A stretch of 64,000 bases of DNA, from the NCBI RefSeq assembly GCF_900113015.1, contig NZ_FONV01000013.1, positions 62,001 through 126,000 on the forward strand. Direction: 5' to 3'. Under the pieces are notes generated by a model, which made no database searches, was not told the origin of the DNA, and saw only the letters and a list, made by a program, of their open reading frames with translations. Below are positions 49,226 to 57,937 of this stretch, piece after piece. A program made the position numbers and the translations under genes. This DNA comes from Actinoplanes philippinensis (GTDB taxonomy: Bacteria; Actinomycetota; Actinomycetes; Mycobacteriales; Micromonosporaceae). How positions within the stretch are numbered: the stretch's first letter is position 1; the number at the start of each line of letters is the position of its first letter.

Positions 49226-50542
49226 TCACGCCGCCTCGGACCGGTAGGACCAGACGACCAGCTCGCCATACATCGACCGGCAGATCAGCCGCTCCGGGGC
49301 GGACTGGCACTCCCCGGTGCCGGCCGGCAGCTCGTCGAGCACGCGGGGCCGCGACAGGCGCGGGTCCACGATCGCGACCATGGTACGCGGATCCGCCCCG
49401 ATCGCCCGGGTGACCAGCACCTCCCCGGCCGGGGTGGCCACGTCGAGCGGCCGCCAGCCGGTCAGGTCGACGAGCACCCGGCCGGTCGCCGGATCGACCA
49501 GGGCGGTCGGCGCGTTCGGGCCGTCCGCATACGCGATCAGCCGCCCGCCGATCGTCTCGACGGTGCGCCAGCCGGGCCGGCGCCAGCGCTGATCACCGGT
49601 CGCCGGGTCGATGGCGTGCACCCCGTCGAGACCGATCAGGCAGGCCAGCGGGCCGCACGTCCGGACCTCGCGGGTGGTGCCGGCCGGCCCGGTCCACAGC
49701 GGGCGCAGGGTCGCCGGGTCGAAGGCGGACACCTCGACGCCGGAGGGCCCCGGATGCCGCAGCAGCACCACTCCCCCGGCCACCAGCGGGTTGTCCGGGT
49801 CGTAGTTGGCGGCCGGCACCTTCCGCTCGGCGAGCAGGGCGCCGGTCCGCCCGTCGTACAGCTGGGCGGTCAGGTCGTCGCGGACCATCAGCATCCGGGC
49901 CGTGTCACCGGGCGGACCGGGCACGCTCAGCAGCACCGCTGTCGACGGCACCGCCACCCGCCAGCGGGCCTTGCCGGCCACCGGGTCGAGGGCCTCGACG
50001 GTCCGTTCCACCCGGCGGCCGGTGCCGGACGACTGGCTGCGCACCCCCTCGACCGAGAAGACCAGGCCGGTGCCCTCGAAACTGACCACGCTGCGAACGT
50101 TGTGCCACCGCGGGATCCCGGTCGACAGGGAGACCGCGGTGGTGCCCGGCTCGGTGCTTCCGGCGCCCCACGGCCGCAGCAGGAGCATGCCGTCGCCGGC
50201 GCGCAGCCGATAGACCGGGACCGGCTGGCCGACCTGCCACTGCGGTGCGCCGGTCGCCAGGTCGTACGAGGTGAGCTTGCCCGCCGACTGGATCACCAGC
50301 TGGCCGGTGCCGGTCACCAGGTACGGGTCGCCGGAGCCGATCTCCAGCCGGGTCAGCGCCGCGAGCAGCGGGGGCGGCGGCGGGCCGGAGGCGGTGACGG
50401 CGAACAGCGCCATCGTCGCGACCAGGGCGAGGACCAGCCCGGACGGCAGCGATCGCCGCCCCGGCCGGTCATACGCGATCGGTTCGCCCCGGTCGTAGCC
50501 GAGGTCGATCACCAGTGGCCCGCCGGCGGTTTCCGCACCCAT
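49226..50542 (-). CDS. Membrane-anchored PQQ-like beta-propeller protein 3
   Basis: This 438-residue paralog is the first of the tandem on the minus strand. It has a cytosolic head with PLVIDLGYDRGEP, a membrane helix SGLVLALVATMALFAVTAS and a PPPPPLL linker. Blades include TSYDLATGAPQWQVG, ALDPVAGKARWRV, AFDPATLRPLWTGPAG and AIDPATGDQRWRR. The conserved cysteines are RTCGPLAC (C-x4-C) and GECQSAPERLIC (C-x8-C). The end is 40 bp from the dxs stop, so it could be transcribed with dxs or from its own promoter in that gap. Confidence 0.8.
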   Translation of the reverse strand: MGAETAGGPLVIDLGYDRGEPIAYDRPGRRSLPSGLVLALVATMALFAVTASGPPPPPLLAALTRLEIGSGDPYLVTGTGQLVIQSAGKLTSYDLATGAPQWQVGQPVPVYRLRAGDGMLLLRPWGAGSTEPGTTAVSLSTGIPRWHNVRSVVSFEGTGLVFSVEGVRSQSSGTGRRVERTVEALDPVAGKARWRVAVPSTAVLLSVPGPPGDTARMLMVRDDLTAQLYDGRTGALLAERKVPAANYDPDNPLVAGGVVLLRHPGPSGVEVSAFDPATLRPLWTGPAGTTREVRTCGPLACLIGLDGVHAIDPATGDQRWRRPGWRTVETIGGRLIAYADGPNAPTALVDPATGRVLVDLTGWRPLDVATPAGEVLVTRAIGADPRTMVAIVDPRLSRPRVLDELPAGTGECQSAPERLICRSMYGELVVWSYRSEAA

Positions 50543-50582
50543 CCGCCAACGGTAACTATTCAATAACGAAGTGCCCAGGGGC

Positions 50583-52493
50583 TCAGACGTGGATGTCGGG
50601 CTCCGCGAGACGGGACACGAAGCCGACCACCTCACGGGCCACATCCTGCGAGGTCAGCCCGAGCGAGCTGAGGATCTCGGCCCGGGTGCCGTGCGGGTGG
50701 AAGCCGACCGGAACCCCGAAGTCGCGCAGCGGGGTGGACACGCCCGCGTCGCGCAGGGCGCTCGCCACCGCGTCGCCGACACCGCCGGCCCGCACCCCGT
50801 CCTCCAGCGTCACGACCGCCCGGTGCTGGGCGGCCAGGCCGGTCAGCTCGATCGGGACGGGACGGACCCAGCGCGGGTCGACGACGGTCACCCCATACCC
50901 CTGCTCGGTGATCCTCTCCGCCGCCTCCAGCGCGAGGCCCGCGAACGAGCCGACCGCCACCAGCAGGATGTCCTGCGACTCGCCCTCACGCAGCACGTCG
51001 ACCTGGCCGACCCGGCGGATCGCCGGGGTGTCCGGCGCGACCGCGCCGGTCGGGAAGCGCACGATGGTCGGCCCGTCGTCGACCGCGACCGCCTCGCGCA
51101 GCTCCTCACGCAGCGACGCGGCGTCCCGCGGGGCGGCGATCCGCAGCCCCGGGACCACACCGAAGACGCTCATGTCCCACATGCCGTAGTGGCTCGGCCC
51201 GTCCGGCCCGGTGATGCCCGCCCGGTCCAGCACGAACGTCACCGGCAGGTTGTGCATCGCCACGTCCAGCAGGACCTGGTCGAAAGCACGGTTCAGGAAG
51301 GTGGCGTAGACCGCCACCACCGGGTGCAGCCCGCCCATCGCCAGACCGGCCGCCGACGTGGCCGCGTGCTGCTCGGCGATGCCCACGTCGTAGGTGCGCT
51401 CCGGATACTTCTTCGCCAGCTCGGCGATGCCGGTCGGCTCGGCCATCGCGGCGGTGATGCCCACGACGTCCAGCCGCTCGTCGGCGATCCGGACCAGCTC
51501 CTCGGCGAAGACCGCCGTCCACTTCAGCGACGGCTTCGCCATCAGCGCGCCGGTCTGCGGGTCGAACGCGCCCGGACCGTGCAGGCAGTCCGCCTCGTCC
51601 TGCTCGGCGGGCCGGTAGCCGTAGCCCTTGCGGGTCACCGCGTGCACGATGACCGGCGCGTTGAAGCCCTTGGCCCGCCGCAGCGCCGACTCCATCGCCT
51701 GGTGGTCGTGGCCGTCGACCGGCCCGATGTATTTCAGGCCGAGGTCCTCGAACATCGGCTGCGGGCTGACCGCGTCCTTGATGCCCTTCTTGACCGCGTG
51801 CAGCACCTCGAAGACCGGCTTGCCCACCACCGGGGTCTGGCCCAGCGCGTCCTTGACCAGGTCGAGCACCTTCTCGTAGCCCGGGTTGAGACGCAGCGTG
51901 GACAGGTGGTCGGCCAGGCCGCCGATGGTCGGCGCGTAGGAGCGGCCGTTGTCGTTGACCACGATGACCAGGCGGTTGCGCGTGGCGGCGATGTTGTTGA
52001 GCGCCTCCCAGCACATGCCACCGGTCAGCGCGCCGTCACCGACGACGGCGACCACGTGACGATCCTCACCGCGCAGCGCGAACGCCTTGGCCAGACCGTC
52101 GGCGTAGGACAGAGCGGTGGAGGCGTGCGAATTCTCGATCAGGTCGTGCTCGCTCTCCGCCCGGCTCGGGTAGCCGGTGAGGCCGCCGCGCTGGCGGAGC
52201 AGGTCGAAACCGTCCTGCCGGCCGGTCACGATCTTGTGGACATACGACTGGTGGCCGGTGTCGAAGAGGATCTTGTCGCGCGGCGAGTCGAAGACGCGGT
52301 GCAGGGCCAGGGTCATCTCGACCACACCGAGGTTGGGCCCGAGGTGGCCCCCGGTGCGCGACACCTTGGCGACGAGGAAGTCACGGATCTCGGCCGCGAG
52401 CAGGGTCAGCTGCTCCGCGGTCAGTCGCTTCAGATCACCCGGATTGGTGATGCTGGTCAGCAGGCCGGCCGGGGTCGAGGGGGAGTCGCTCAT
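50583..52493 (-). CDS. dxs: 1-deoxy-D-xylulose-5-phosphate synthase
   Basis: This 636-residue TPP enzyme starts the MEP isoprenoid pathway. It has SRTGGHLGPNLGVVEMTLALH, DTGHQSYVHKIVTG, the TPP motif VVGDGALTGGMCWEALNNI and GLKYIGPVDGHDH. The transketolase central Glu is in TYDVGIAEQHA, with LDRAGITGPDGPSHYG following. ATG 52493 is selected. TAGACT lies 8 nt upstream, so the transcript may be nearly leaderless. It is divergent from the folD riboswitch. Confidence 0.96.
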   Translation of the reverse strand: MSDSPSTPAGLLTSITNPGDLKRLTAEQLTLLAAEIRDFLVAKVSRTGGHLGPNLGVVEMTLALHRVFDSPRDKILFDTGHQSYVHKIVTGRQDGFDLLRQRGGLTGYPSRAESEHDLIENSHASTALSYADGLAKAFALRGEDRHVVAVVGDGALTGGMCWEALNNIAATRNRLVIVVNDNGRSYAPTIGGLADHLSTLRLNPGYEKVLDLVKDALGQTPVVGKPVFEVLHAVKKGIKDAVSPQPMFEDLGLKYIGPVDGHDHQAMESALRRAKGFNAPVIVHAVTRKGYGYRPAEQDEADCLHGPGAFDPQTGALMAKPSLKWTAVFAEELVRIADERLDVVGITAAMAEPTGIAELAKKYPERTYDVGIAEQHAATSAAGLAMGGLHPVVAVYATFLNRAFDQVLLDVAMHNLPVTFVLDRAGITGPDGPSHYGMWDMSVFGVVPGLRIAAPRDAASLREELREAVAVDDGPTIVRFPTGAVAPDTPAIRRVGQVDVLREGESQDILLVAVGSFAGLALEAAERITEQGYGVTVVDPRWVRPVPIELTGLAAQHRAVVTLEDGVRAGGVGDAVASALRDAGVSTPLRDFGVPVGFHPHGTRAEILSSLGLTSQDVAREVVGFVSRLAEPDIHV

Positions 52494-52633
52494 GGGGGAA
52501 GAGTCTATCCGTGTGCCGCCCGCACGCGACTTGAGCGAACGGACCGTCACCATTCCTCCACACAATCGCGACCTCCCCCGACCGGCGTACCGCCGCACCC
52601 CGGGTGGGCGGCGGGCCGGGCCGTCCGGCATCC

Positions 52634-52719
52634 TGGGAGGCACGCAGCGACTGGCGGCACAGGGATGGTCCAACCATCGGGGAGCTCGTCACGAGGAGTC
52701 GACCGCCTGGGCTCCCGGC
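52634..52719 (+). ncRNA. ZTP (pfl) riboswitch of folD
   Basis: The stretch carries the conserved GACTGGCGG, a small hairpin ATGG...CCAT, GGGGAGC, and then CCGCCTGGGC, the defining ZTP-riboswitch nucleotides in order and spacing. GGCGG (52653-52657) can pair with CCGCC (52703-52707) in the pseudoknot. The P3 strand CTCC (52712-52715) can pair either with GGAG (52695-52698) in the aptamer or with GGAG (52723-52726) of the SD. This predicts a translational switch: ligand-bound RNA frees the SD. ZTP/ZMP accumulates when folates are short, so folD should be switched on then. Confidence 0.92.
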
Positions 52720-52732
52720 CGAGGAGTCACAC

Positions 52733-53593
52733 ATGTCCACTGCTCGTCTTCTGCCCGGCGCGCCCGTCGCCGAGGCCGTCCTCGACGACGTCAAGGCCCG
52801 GGTCGCCAAGCTCAAGGACCGCGGCATCCGGCCCAGCCTCGCCACCATCCTGGTCGGCGACGACGACGCCTCCGCCGGTTACATCCGGATCAAGCAGAAA
52901 CAGGCCGCCGAGCTGGGCTTCGAGTCCCCCCACGAGCACCTGAGCGGCGACGTCGGCCAGGCCGACCTGCTCAAGGTCATCTCGGCGTACAACGACGACT
53001 CCGACGTGCACGGCGTCCTCATCCAGTACCCGATCCCCGCCCACCTCGACTACGACGCCGCCCTGCAGACCCTCGACCCCGACAAGGACGTCGACGGCAT
53101 GCACCCGCTCAACATGGGCCGTCTCGCCGTCGGCCTGCCCGGCCCGCTCCCCTGCACCCCGGCCGGCATCGAGGCGCTGCTCGCCTTCCACGGCATCGAG
53201 GTCTCCGGCCGTGAGGTGGTCATCCTCGGCCGCGGCGCCACCCTCGGCCGCCCGCTCGCCATGCTGCTCGCCCAGAAACGGCCCACCGCCAACGCCGCCG
53301 TCACGGTCGTGCACACCGGCGTCAAGGACTGGCCCCGCTACGCCCAGCGCGCCGACATCCTGATCGCCGCCGTCGGCGTCCCCGGCATCGTCAAGCCGGA
53401 GCACGTCAAGCCCGGCGCGGTCGTGATCGGGGCCGGTGTCCGCTACGAGGGCCGCCGCCTGCTGCCCGACGTCGAGGAGACCTGCGCCGAGGTGGCGGGC
53501 GCGATCACCCCGCGGGTCGGCGGCGTGGGCCCGACGACGGTCGCGATGCTCTTCCGCAATGCGGTGGCCGCCGCCGAGAGAGCCAACCCCTGA
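52733..53593 (+). CDS. folD: Methylenetetrahydrofolate dehydrogenase/cyclohydrolase
   Basis: This 286-residue FolD interconverts methylene-, methenyl- and 10-formyl-THF. It has the catalytic SAGYIRIKQKQAAELG (Tyr-x3-Lys pair), VLIQYPIPAHLD, KDVDGMHPLNMGRL, PCTPAGIEALL and the NADP loop VILGRGATLGRPLAMLL. The SD GAGGAG (52721-52726) is 6 nt before ATG 52733 and lies directly after the riboswitch, which can sequester it. It is convergent with the methyltransferase gene. Confidence 0.97.
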   Translation: MSTARLLPGAPVAEAVLDDVKARVAKLKDRGIRPSLATILVGDDDASAGYIRIKQKQAAELGFESPHEHLSGDVGQADLLKVISAYNDDSDVHGVLIQYPIPAHLDYDAALQTLDPDKDVDGMHPLNMGRLAVGLPGPLPCTPAGIEALLAFHGIEVSGREVVILGRGATLGRPLAMLLAQKRPTANAAVTVVHTGVKDWPRYAQRADILIAAVGVPGIVKPEHVKPGAVVIGAGVRYEGRRLLPDVEETCAEVAGAITPRVGGVGPTTVAMLFRNAVAAAERANP

Positions 53594-53699
53594 TTCCGTA
53601 CGGGCCACGCCCCCTCCCGGGCCTACCCCGCGACGCGGTCCCGGCTCCGGACCGAAGCGCCCCGCCGGGCCGAATGCGGCCCGCACCGCCACCCCACCC

Positions 53700-53756
53700 C
53701 CGGCCGGCGCCCAGCGCTGTTTCGGGGGCTCTCGAACAGCGCTGAACGCCGGCCGG
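53700..53756. terminator. Long hairpin terminator between folD and the RNA methyltransferase gene
   Basis: Outer arms 53700-53709 and 53747-53756 are perfectly paired. Inner arms 53712-53724 and 53733-53744 pair over 12 bp with one bulged T. It lies between convergent genes and should stop transcription from both sides. Confidence 0.85.
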
Positions 53757-53815
53757 GCACGCTCAGAACCGGCCGGTGCTCGGTGCCTGGCGCCGGCGCG
53801 GGGAGGCGGACGGGG

Positions 53816-55129
53816 TCAGGCGGGGACCAGGTGGGCGACGCACTCGACGTGCTGGGTCATCGGGAAGCAGTCGAAAGCCCGCAGGCTCTCGACGCGCCAG
53901 CCCAGGGACGTGAACGTCTTCAGGTCGCGGGCCAGCGCCGCCGGATCGCACGCCACGTAGGCGATGGCCCGGGGGCGGGCGGCGGCCAGCGCCCGGACCA
54001 CCCGGGCGCCCGCTCCGGCCCGCGGCGGGTCGAGGACGACCAGGTCGACCGGCCCGGTGACCCGCCGGCGGCTCAGGGCCACGTCCACCCGGGCCTCGAC
54101 GATGTCGGCGTGCGGGAGGCCGCTCAGGTTGGCGCGGGCCGCGGCCACCCCGGTCGGGGACGACTCGACGACGGTGACCGGGGCGCCGGTGCGTTCGGCG
54201 AGGGCGGCGGCGAAGAGTCCGGCGCCACCGTAGAGGTCCCACACGATCTCGCCGGCGGTCGGCCGCAGCATCTGCAGCACGGCGGTGACCAGCGTGTCCG
54301 CGGCGGCCGGGTGGACCTGCCAGAAGCCTTGCGGCGGGATCCGCCACGCGCGGCCGGCGGCCAGCTCGATCACTTCGGCGGGGCCGGAGAGACGGAAGAT
54401 CGGGCCGTTCTCGGGTGCTTCGGCGAGGTCGTCGCCGGGGGCCGGGCCGGTCGCGCCGGACGGGCGGCCCAGCACCGCGACGTCGCCGCCGGTGGAGGCG
54501 ACGGCCTGCAGGGCGTCGACGTTGGGCCAGTCGTTGGCGAGCACGTCGAGCGCCTGGATCGCCGGGTGGGCGATGAGGCAGCGGTCGATCGGCACGACCT
54601 GGTGCGACCGGTGCTGCAGCAGCCCGGGGCGGCCGGCGGCGTCGATCGCGTACCGGATCCGGCTGCGCCAGCCGAGCAACTGGCCGGGCTCGTCGCCGGG
54701 GCGGTTCAGCGGGGGCGGGAGCGGCTCCACCCGTACCCCCAGGTCGTCGGGGTCGAGGCCGGCCAGACGGATCAGCTGTTCCCGGACCACCTCCGTCTTC
54801 CACCGCAGCTGTGCCTCGCCGGAGGCGTGCTGGAGGTCGCAGCCGCCGCAGGCGCCGGGACGGGCGTACGGGCACGGCGGGGTGACCCGGTCCGGCGAGG
54901 CCTCGTGGATCTCCACGGCGTCGCCGCGCAGGTAGCCGCGGTGCAGTTCGGTGATCTCGACGGTGACGCGTTCGCCGGGCAGCGCGTGCCGGACGAAGAC
55001 GACCCGGCCGTGCGGGCCGCCGATCCGGGCGACGCAGTGGCCGCCGTGCGCGGGCGCGCCCACGACGACCTCGACCCGGTCGCCCTCGACGAGGTCCTCG
55101 GAGGAGGCGGAGGAAGCGGCGACTGTCAC
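53816..55129 (-). CDS. TrmA/RlmD-family uracil-C5 methyltransferase
   Basis: This 437-residue SAM-dependent RNA methyltransferase begins with a TRAM domain (DRVEVVVGAPAHGGHCVARIGG). The Fe-S cysteines CPYARPGACGGCDLQ (C-x7-C-x2-C) follow. The catalytic domain has IVWDLYGGAGLFAAALAER (SAM loop), LVVLDPPRAGAGARVVRAL and YVACDPAALARDLKTF with the catalytic Cys. It methylates U at C5 in 23S rRNA or tRNA; the exact target cannot be told. GTG 55129 overlaps the permease stop (GTGA), so it is coupled to the K+ permease. Confidence 0.9.
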   Translation of the reverse strand: MTVAASSASSEDLVEGDRVEVVVGAPAHGGHCVARIGGPHGRVVFVRHALPGERVTVEITELHRGYLRGDAVEIHEASPDRVTPPCPYARPGACGGCDLQHASGEAQLRWKTEVVREQLIRLAGLDPDDLGVRVEPLPPPLNRPGDEPGQLLGWRSRIRYAIDAAGRPGLLQHRSHQVVPIDRCLIAHPAIQALDVLANDWPNVDALQAVASTGGDVAVLGRPSGATGPAPGDDLAEAPENGPIFRLSGPAEVIELAAGRAWRIPPQGFWQVHPAAADTLVTAVLQMLRPTAGEIVWDLYGGAGLFAAALAERTGAPVTVVESSPTGVAAARANLSGLPHADIVEARVDVALSRRRVTGPVDLVVLDPPRAGAGARVVRALAAARPRAIAYVACDPAALARDLKTFTSLGWRVESLRAFDCFPMTQHVECVAHLVPA

Positions 55130-57156
55130 GGCCGATCACCGTCCTCCGGTTCGAGACCGCCCTGGACGCGGGGACCGCGGGCGGGGGCCTGGCTCAGCAC
55201 CCGGTCCAGCCGGTCGAGGTTGCGGTCCTGGCTGGAGCGCAGCTGCCACGGCACGCTGACGACCATCACACCCTGTTCGAAGAGAAGCCGGCCCTTGATC
55301 CGCAGGGCGCTCTGGTTGTGCAGCAGATTCTCCCACCAGCGGCCGACCACGTACTCCGGGACGAAGACGGTGACCACGTCCCGCGGTGAGGCGCGGCGGG
55401 TGTTCTTGACGAAGTCGATGATCGGGCGGGTGATCTCCCGGTACGGCGAGTCGACCACCGTGAGCGGCACGGGCAGTTGCCGGCGCTCCCACTCGGCCTG
55501 GATGCCGCGGGTGTCGTTGTCGTCGACGTTCACGGTGACCGCGGTGAGCGTGTCGGGCCGGGTCGCCTGGGCGTAGGCGAGCGCCCGCAGGGTCGGCTGG
55601 TGCACTTTGCTGACCAGCACGATCGCGTGGTTGCGGGAGGGCAGGACGGGCCGTTCGTCGGTGGGTTTGAGCTCCTCGGCGACGCGGGTGTAGTGCCGGT
55701 GGATGGCGACCATCAGACCGTAGATCACGACCATCGCGGCGATCGCGATCCACGCGCCGAGCAGGAACTTGGTGATCAGCACGACGATCAGGACCGCGCC
55801 GGTGAGCACCATGCCGAACGTGTTGATCGCCCGGGAGCGGAACATCTGGCGGCGGCGCTGCGGATCCCGCTGGGTACGCAACAGCCGGTTCCAGTGCCGG
55901 ATCATGCCGAGCTGGGACAGCGTGAACGACACGAACACGCCGACGATGTAGAGCTGGATGAGCCGGGTGACCTCGGCCTCGAAGGCCACGATCAGCACGA
56001 CGGCGGCGACCGCGAGGAAGAGGATGCCGTTGCTGAACGCCAGCCGGTCGCCGCGGGTGTGCAGCTGGCGGGGCAGATACCGGTCCTGGGCGAGGATCGA
56101 GCCGAGCACCGGGAAGCCGTTGAAGGCGGTGTTGGCGGCCAGGAAGAGGATCAGGGCGGTGACCGCGCCGACCAGGTAGAGCAGGGCCGACCCGCTGCCG
56201 AAGACGGTCTCGGCGAGCTGTGTGGTGACGGTCTTCTGCACGTACCCCTCGGAGGCCGCGTTGGGGATGATCTGCAGCGTCGGGTTCTCCACGAACTTCA
56301 GGTGGGTCGCCTGGGCCAGCAGGATGATGCCGTAGAGCATCACGATCGACAGGCCGCCGAGCAGCAGCAGCGTGGTCGCCGCGTTCTTGCTCTTCGGCTT
56401 CTTGAAGGCGGGCACGCCGTTGGAGATCGCCTCGACGCCGGTCAGCGCCGCGCAGCCGGAGGAGAAGGTCCGCAACAGCAGGAACGCGAAGGCGAACTGG
56501 CTGAGATGGTCCTCCTCGGCCACGATCGTCAGGTCGGCGCTCGGCGCGCGCAGGTCGTCACCGAGGAGGAAGACCCGGACCAGGCCGGTGAGGATCATCC
56601 CGACGATGACGATGATGAAGAGATAGGTGGGTACGGCGAAAGCCGCCCCCGACTCCCGCAGCCCCCGCAGGTTGAGCGCGCTGAGCAGCAGGATCGCGAT
56701 GATCGCGATGATCACCTTGTGCTGGGCCACCCAGGGCACCACCGAGCCGAGGTTGCTGACCCCGGACGAGATCGACACGGCGACCGTGAGGATGTAGTCG
56801 ACGAGCAGCGCGCTGGCCACGCCCAGGCCGGCCTTGGGTCCGAGGTTGACCGTGGCCACCTCGTAGTCGCCGCCGCCGGAGGGGTAGGCGTGCACGTTCT
56901 GCCGGTAGCTGGCGACCACCGTCACCATGACCACCGCCACCGCGAGCGTCACCCAGGGCGAATACATGTAGGCGGCCGCGCCGGCGATCGAGAGCGTCAG
57001 CAGGATCTCGTCGGGCGCGTACGCCACGCTGGAGAGCGCGTCGCTCGCGAAGACCGGAAGCGCGATCCGCTTGGGCAGCAGCGTGTGCTGCAGCTTGTCC
57101 GAGCGGAACGGCCGGCCGAGCAGCAGCCGTTTGGCTAGAGAGGTGGTACTTGCCAC
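55126..57156 (-). CDS. KimA-type APC/KUP-superfamily potassium permease
   Basis: This 676-residue transporter has about 12 membrane segments and a cytosolic C-terminus. The N-terminal ALPVFASDALSSVAYAPDEIL and SYRQNVHAYPSGGGDYEVATVNLG are signatures of the KimA (YdaO-type) group of APC permeases, which take up K+ with H+. FSSGCAALTGVEAISNGVPAFKKPKSKNA is the middle signature. A USP-like soluble region (from about residue 490) follows the last helix. Two TrkA/RCK genes start divergently 114 bp away. GTG 57156 is used; TACGCT sits 8 nt upstream. Substrate assignment is by family resemblance and context. Confidence 0.8.
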   Translation of the reverse strand: MASTTSLAKRLLLGRPFRSDKLQHTLLPKRIALPVFASDALSSVAYAPDEILLTLSIAGAAAYMYSPWVTLAVAVVMVTVVASYRQNVHAYPSGGGDYEVATVNLGPKAGLGVASALLVDYILTVAVSISSGVSNLGSVVPWVAQHKVIIAIIAILLLSALNLRGLRESGAAFAVPTYLFIIVIVGMILTGLVRVFLLGDDLRAPSADLTIVAEEDHLSQFAFAFLLLRTFSSGCAALTGVEAISNGVPAFKKPKSKNAATTLLLLGGLSIVMLYGIILLAQATHLKFVENPTLQIIPNAASEGYVQKTVTTQLAETVFGSGSALLYLVGAVTALILFLAANTAFNGFPVLGSILAQDRYLPRQLHTRGDRLAFSNGILFLAVAAVVLIVAFEAEVTRLIQLYIVGVFVSFTLSQLGMIRHWNRLLRTQRDPQRRRQMFRSRAINTFGMVLTGAVLIVVLITKFLLGAWIAIAAMVVIYGLMVAIHRHYTRVAEELKPTDERPVLPSRNHAIVLVSKVHQPTLRALAYAQATRPDTLTAVTVNVDDNDTRGIQAEWERRQLPVPLTVVDSPYREITRPIIDFVKNTRRASPRDVVTVFVPEYVVGRWWENLLHNQSALRIKGRLLFEQGVMVVSVPWQLRSSQDRNLDRLDRVLSQAPARGPRVQGGLEPEDGDRP

Positions 57157-57269
57157 GAGTGCCAAGCGTACGGGCGGACCTTTCGGCGTGTGGCCCGCCC
57201 CGGACAGCGTCCGTGCGCAGGGCATGGCAGGCTCACTGTGGTCCGTACAGATTCGGGAGGGCACGAACC

Positions 57270-57935
57270 GTGCACGTGGTCATCATGGGGTGCGGCCGGC
57301 TCGGTTCGACGCTGGCCCAGAAGCTCGACGCCCAGGGTCATCAGGTCGCCGTGATCGATCGCGACGCGGACGCGTTCCGCCGTCTCGGCGACGGTTTCGG
57401 CGGCGTCACCGTCAACGGCATCGGTTTCGACCGGGATGTGCTGCGTGCCGCCGGGGTGGAGCGGGCCGACGCGTTCGCCGCGGTCTCCAGCGGCGACAAC
57501 TCCAACATCATCTCGGCCCGGCTGGCCCGCGAGACGTTCGGCGTCTCCCGGGTGGTGGCCCGGATCTACGACTCCCGGCGCGCGCAGGTCTACGAGCGGC
57601 TGGGCATCCCGACGATCGCCACGATCCGCTGGGCCGCCGACCGGATGTATCGGTTCCTCGTGCCGGATCAGCGGGTCGAGGTGTTCCGTGACCCGACGAG
57701 CGTGGTCAGCATCGTGGAGACCCCGCTGCACCGGGACTGGATCGGCCGCACGGTCAAGGCGCTGGAGGACCGGACCGGCGCGCGGGTCGCCTATCTGGCC
57801 CGGTTCGGCATGGGCACCCTGGCCCAGCCGTCCACCGTCCTGCAGGACGGCGACCAGGTCTACATGCTGGTCACCGACGAGACCGTGGACCAGGTGCTGG
57901 ACATCGCCCAGGGCGCCGACAAGGAAGGGAACTGA
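57270..57935 (+). CDS. TrkA/RCK-type potassium regulator 1
   Basis: This 221-residue protein has an RCK-N Rossmann domain VVIMGCGRLGSTLAQKLDAQGHQVAVIDRD and an RCK-C domain near residues 130-215 (VVSIVETPLHRDWIGRTVKALEDRTG, VLQDGDQVYMLVTDETV). It binds NAD(H)/NADP(H) or nucleotides and gates K+ uptake systems. It resembles mycobacterial CeoB. SD GGGAGG ends about 9 nt before GTG 57270. It is followed by a second RCK gene after only 2 bp, so the two should form a hetero-complex. Its target may be the divergent KimA-type permease. Confidence 0.9.
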   Translation: MHVVIMGCGRLGSTLAQKLDAQGHQVAVIDRDADAFRRLGDGFGGVTVNGIGFDRDVLRAAGVERADAFAAVSSGDNSNIISARLARETFGVSRVVARIYDSRRAQVYERLGIPTIATIRWAADRMYRFLVPDQRVEVFRDPTSVVSIVETPLHRDWIGRTVKALEDRTGARVAYLARFGMGTLAQPSTVLQDGDQVYMLVTDETVDQVLDIAQGADKEGN

Positions 57936-57937
57936 CC

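Noticed and set aside
46288..49413. 1041-codon plus-strand frame opposite two propeller genes
   Set aside because: It is an antisense shadow, His/Gly/Arg-rich; the propeller paralogs on the other strand align with each other.
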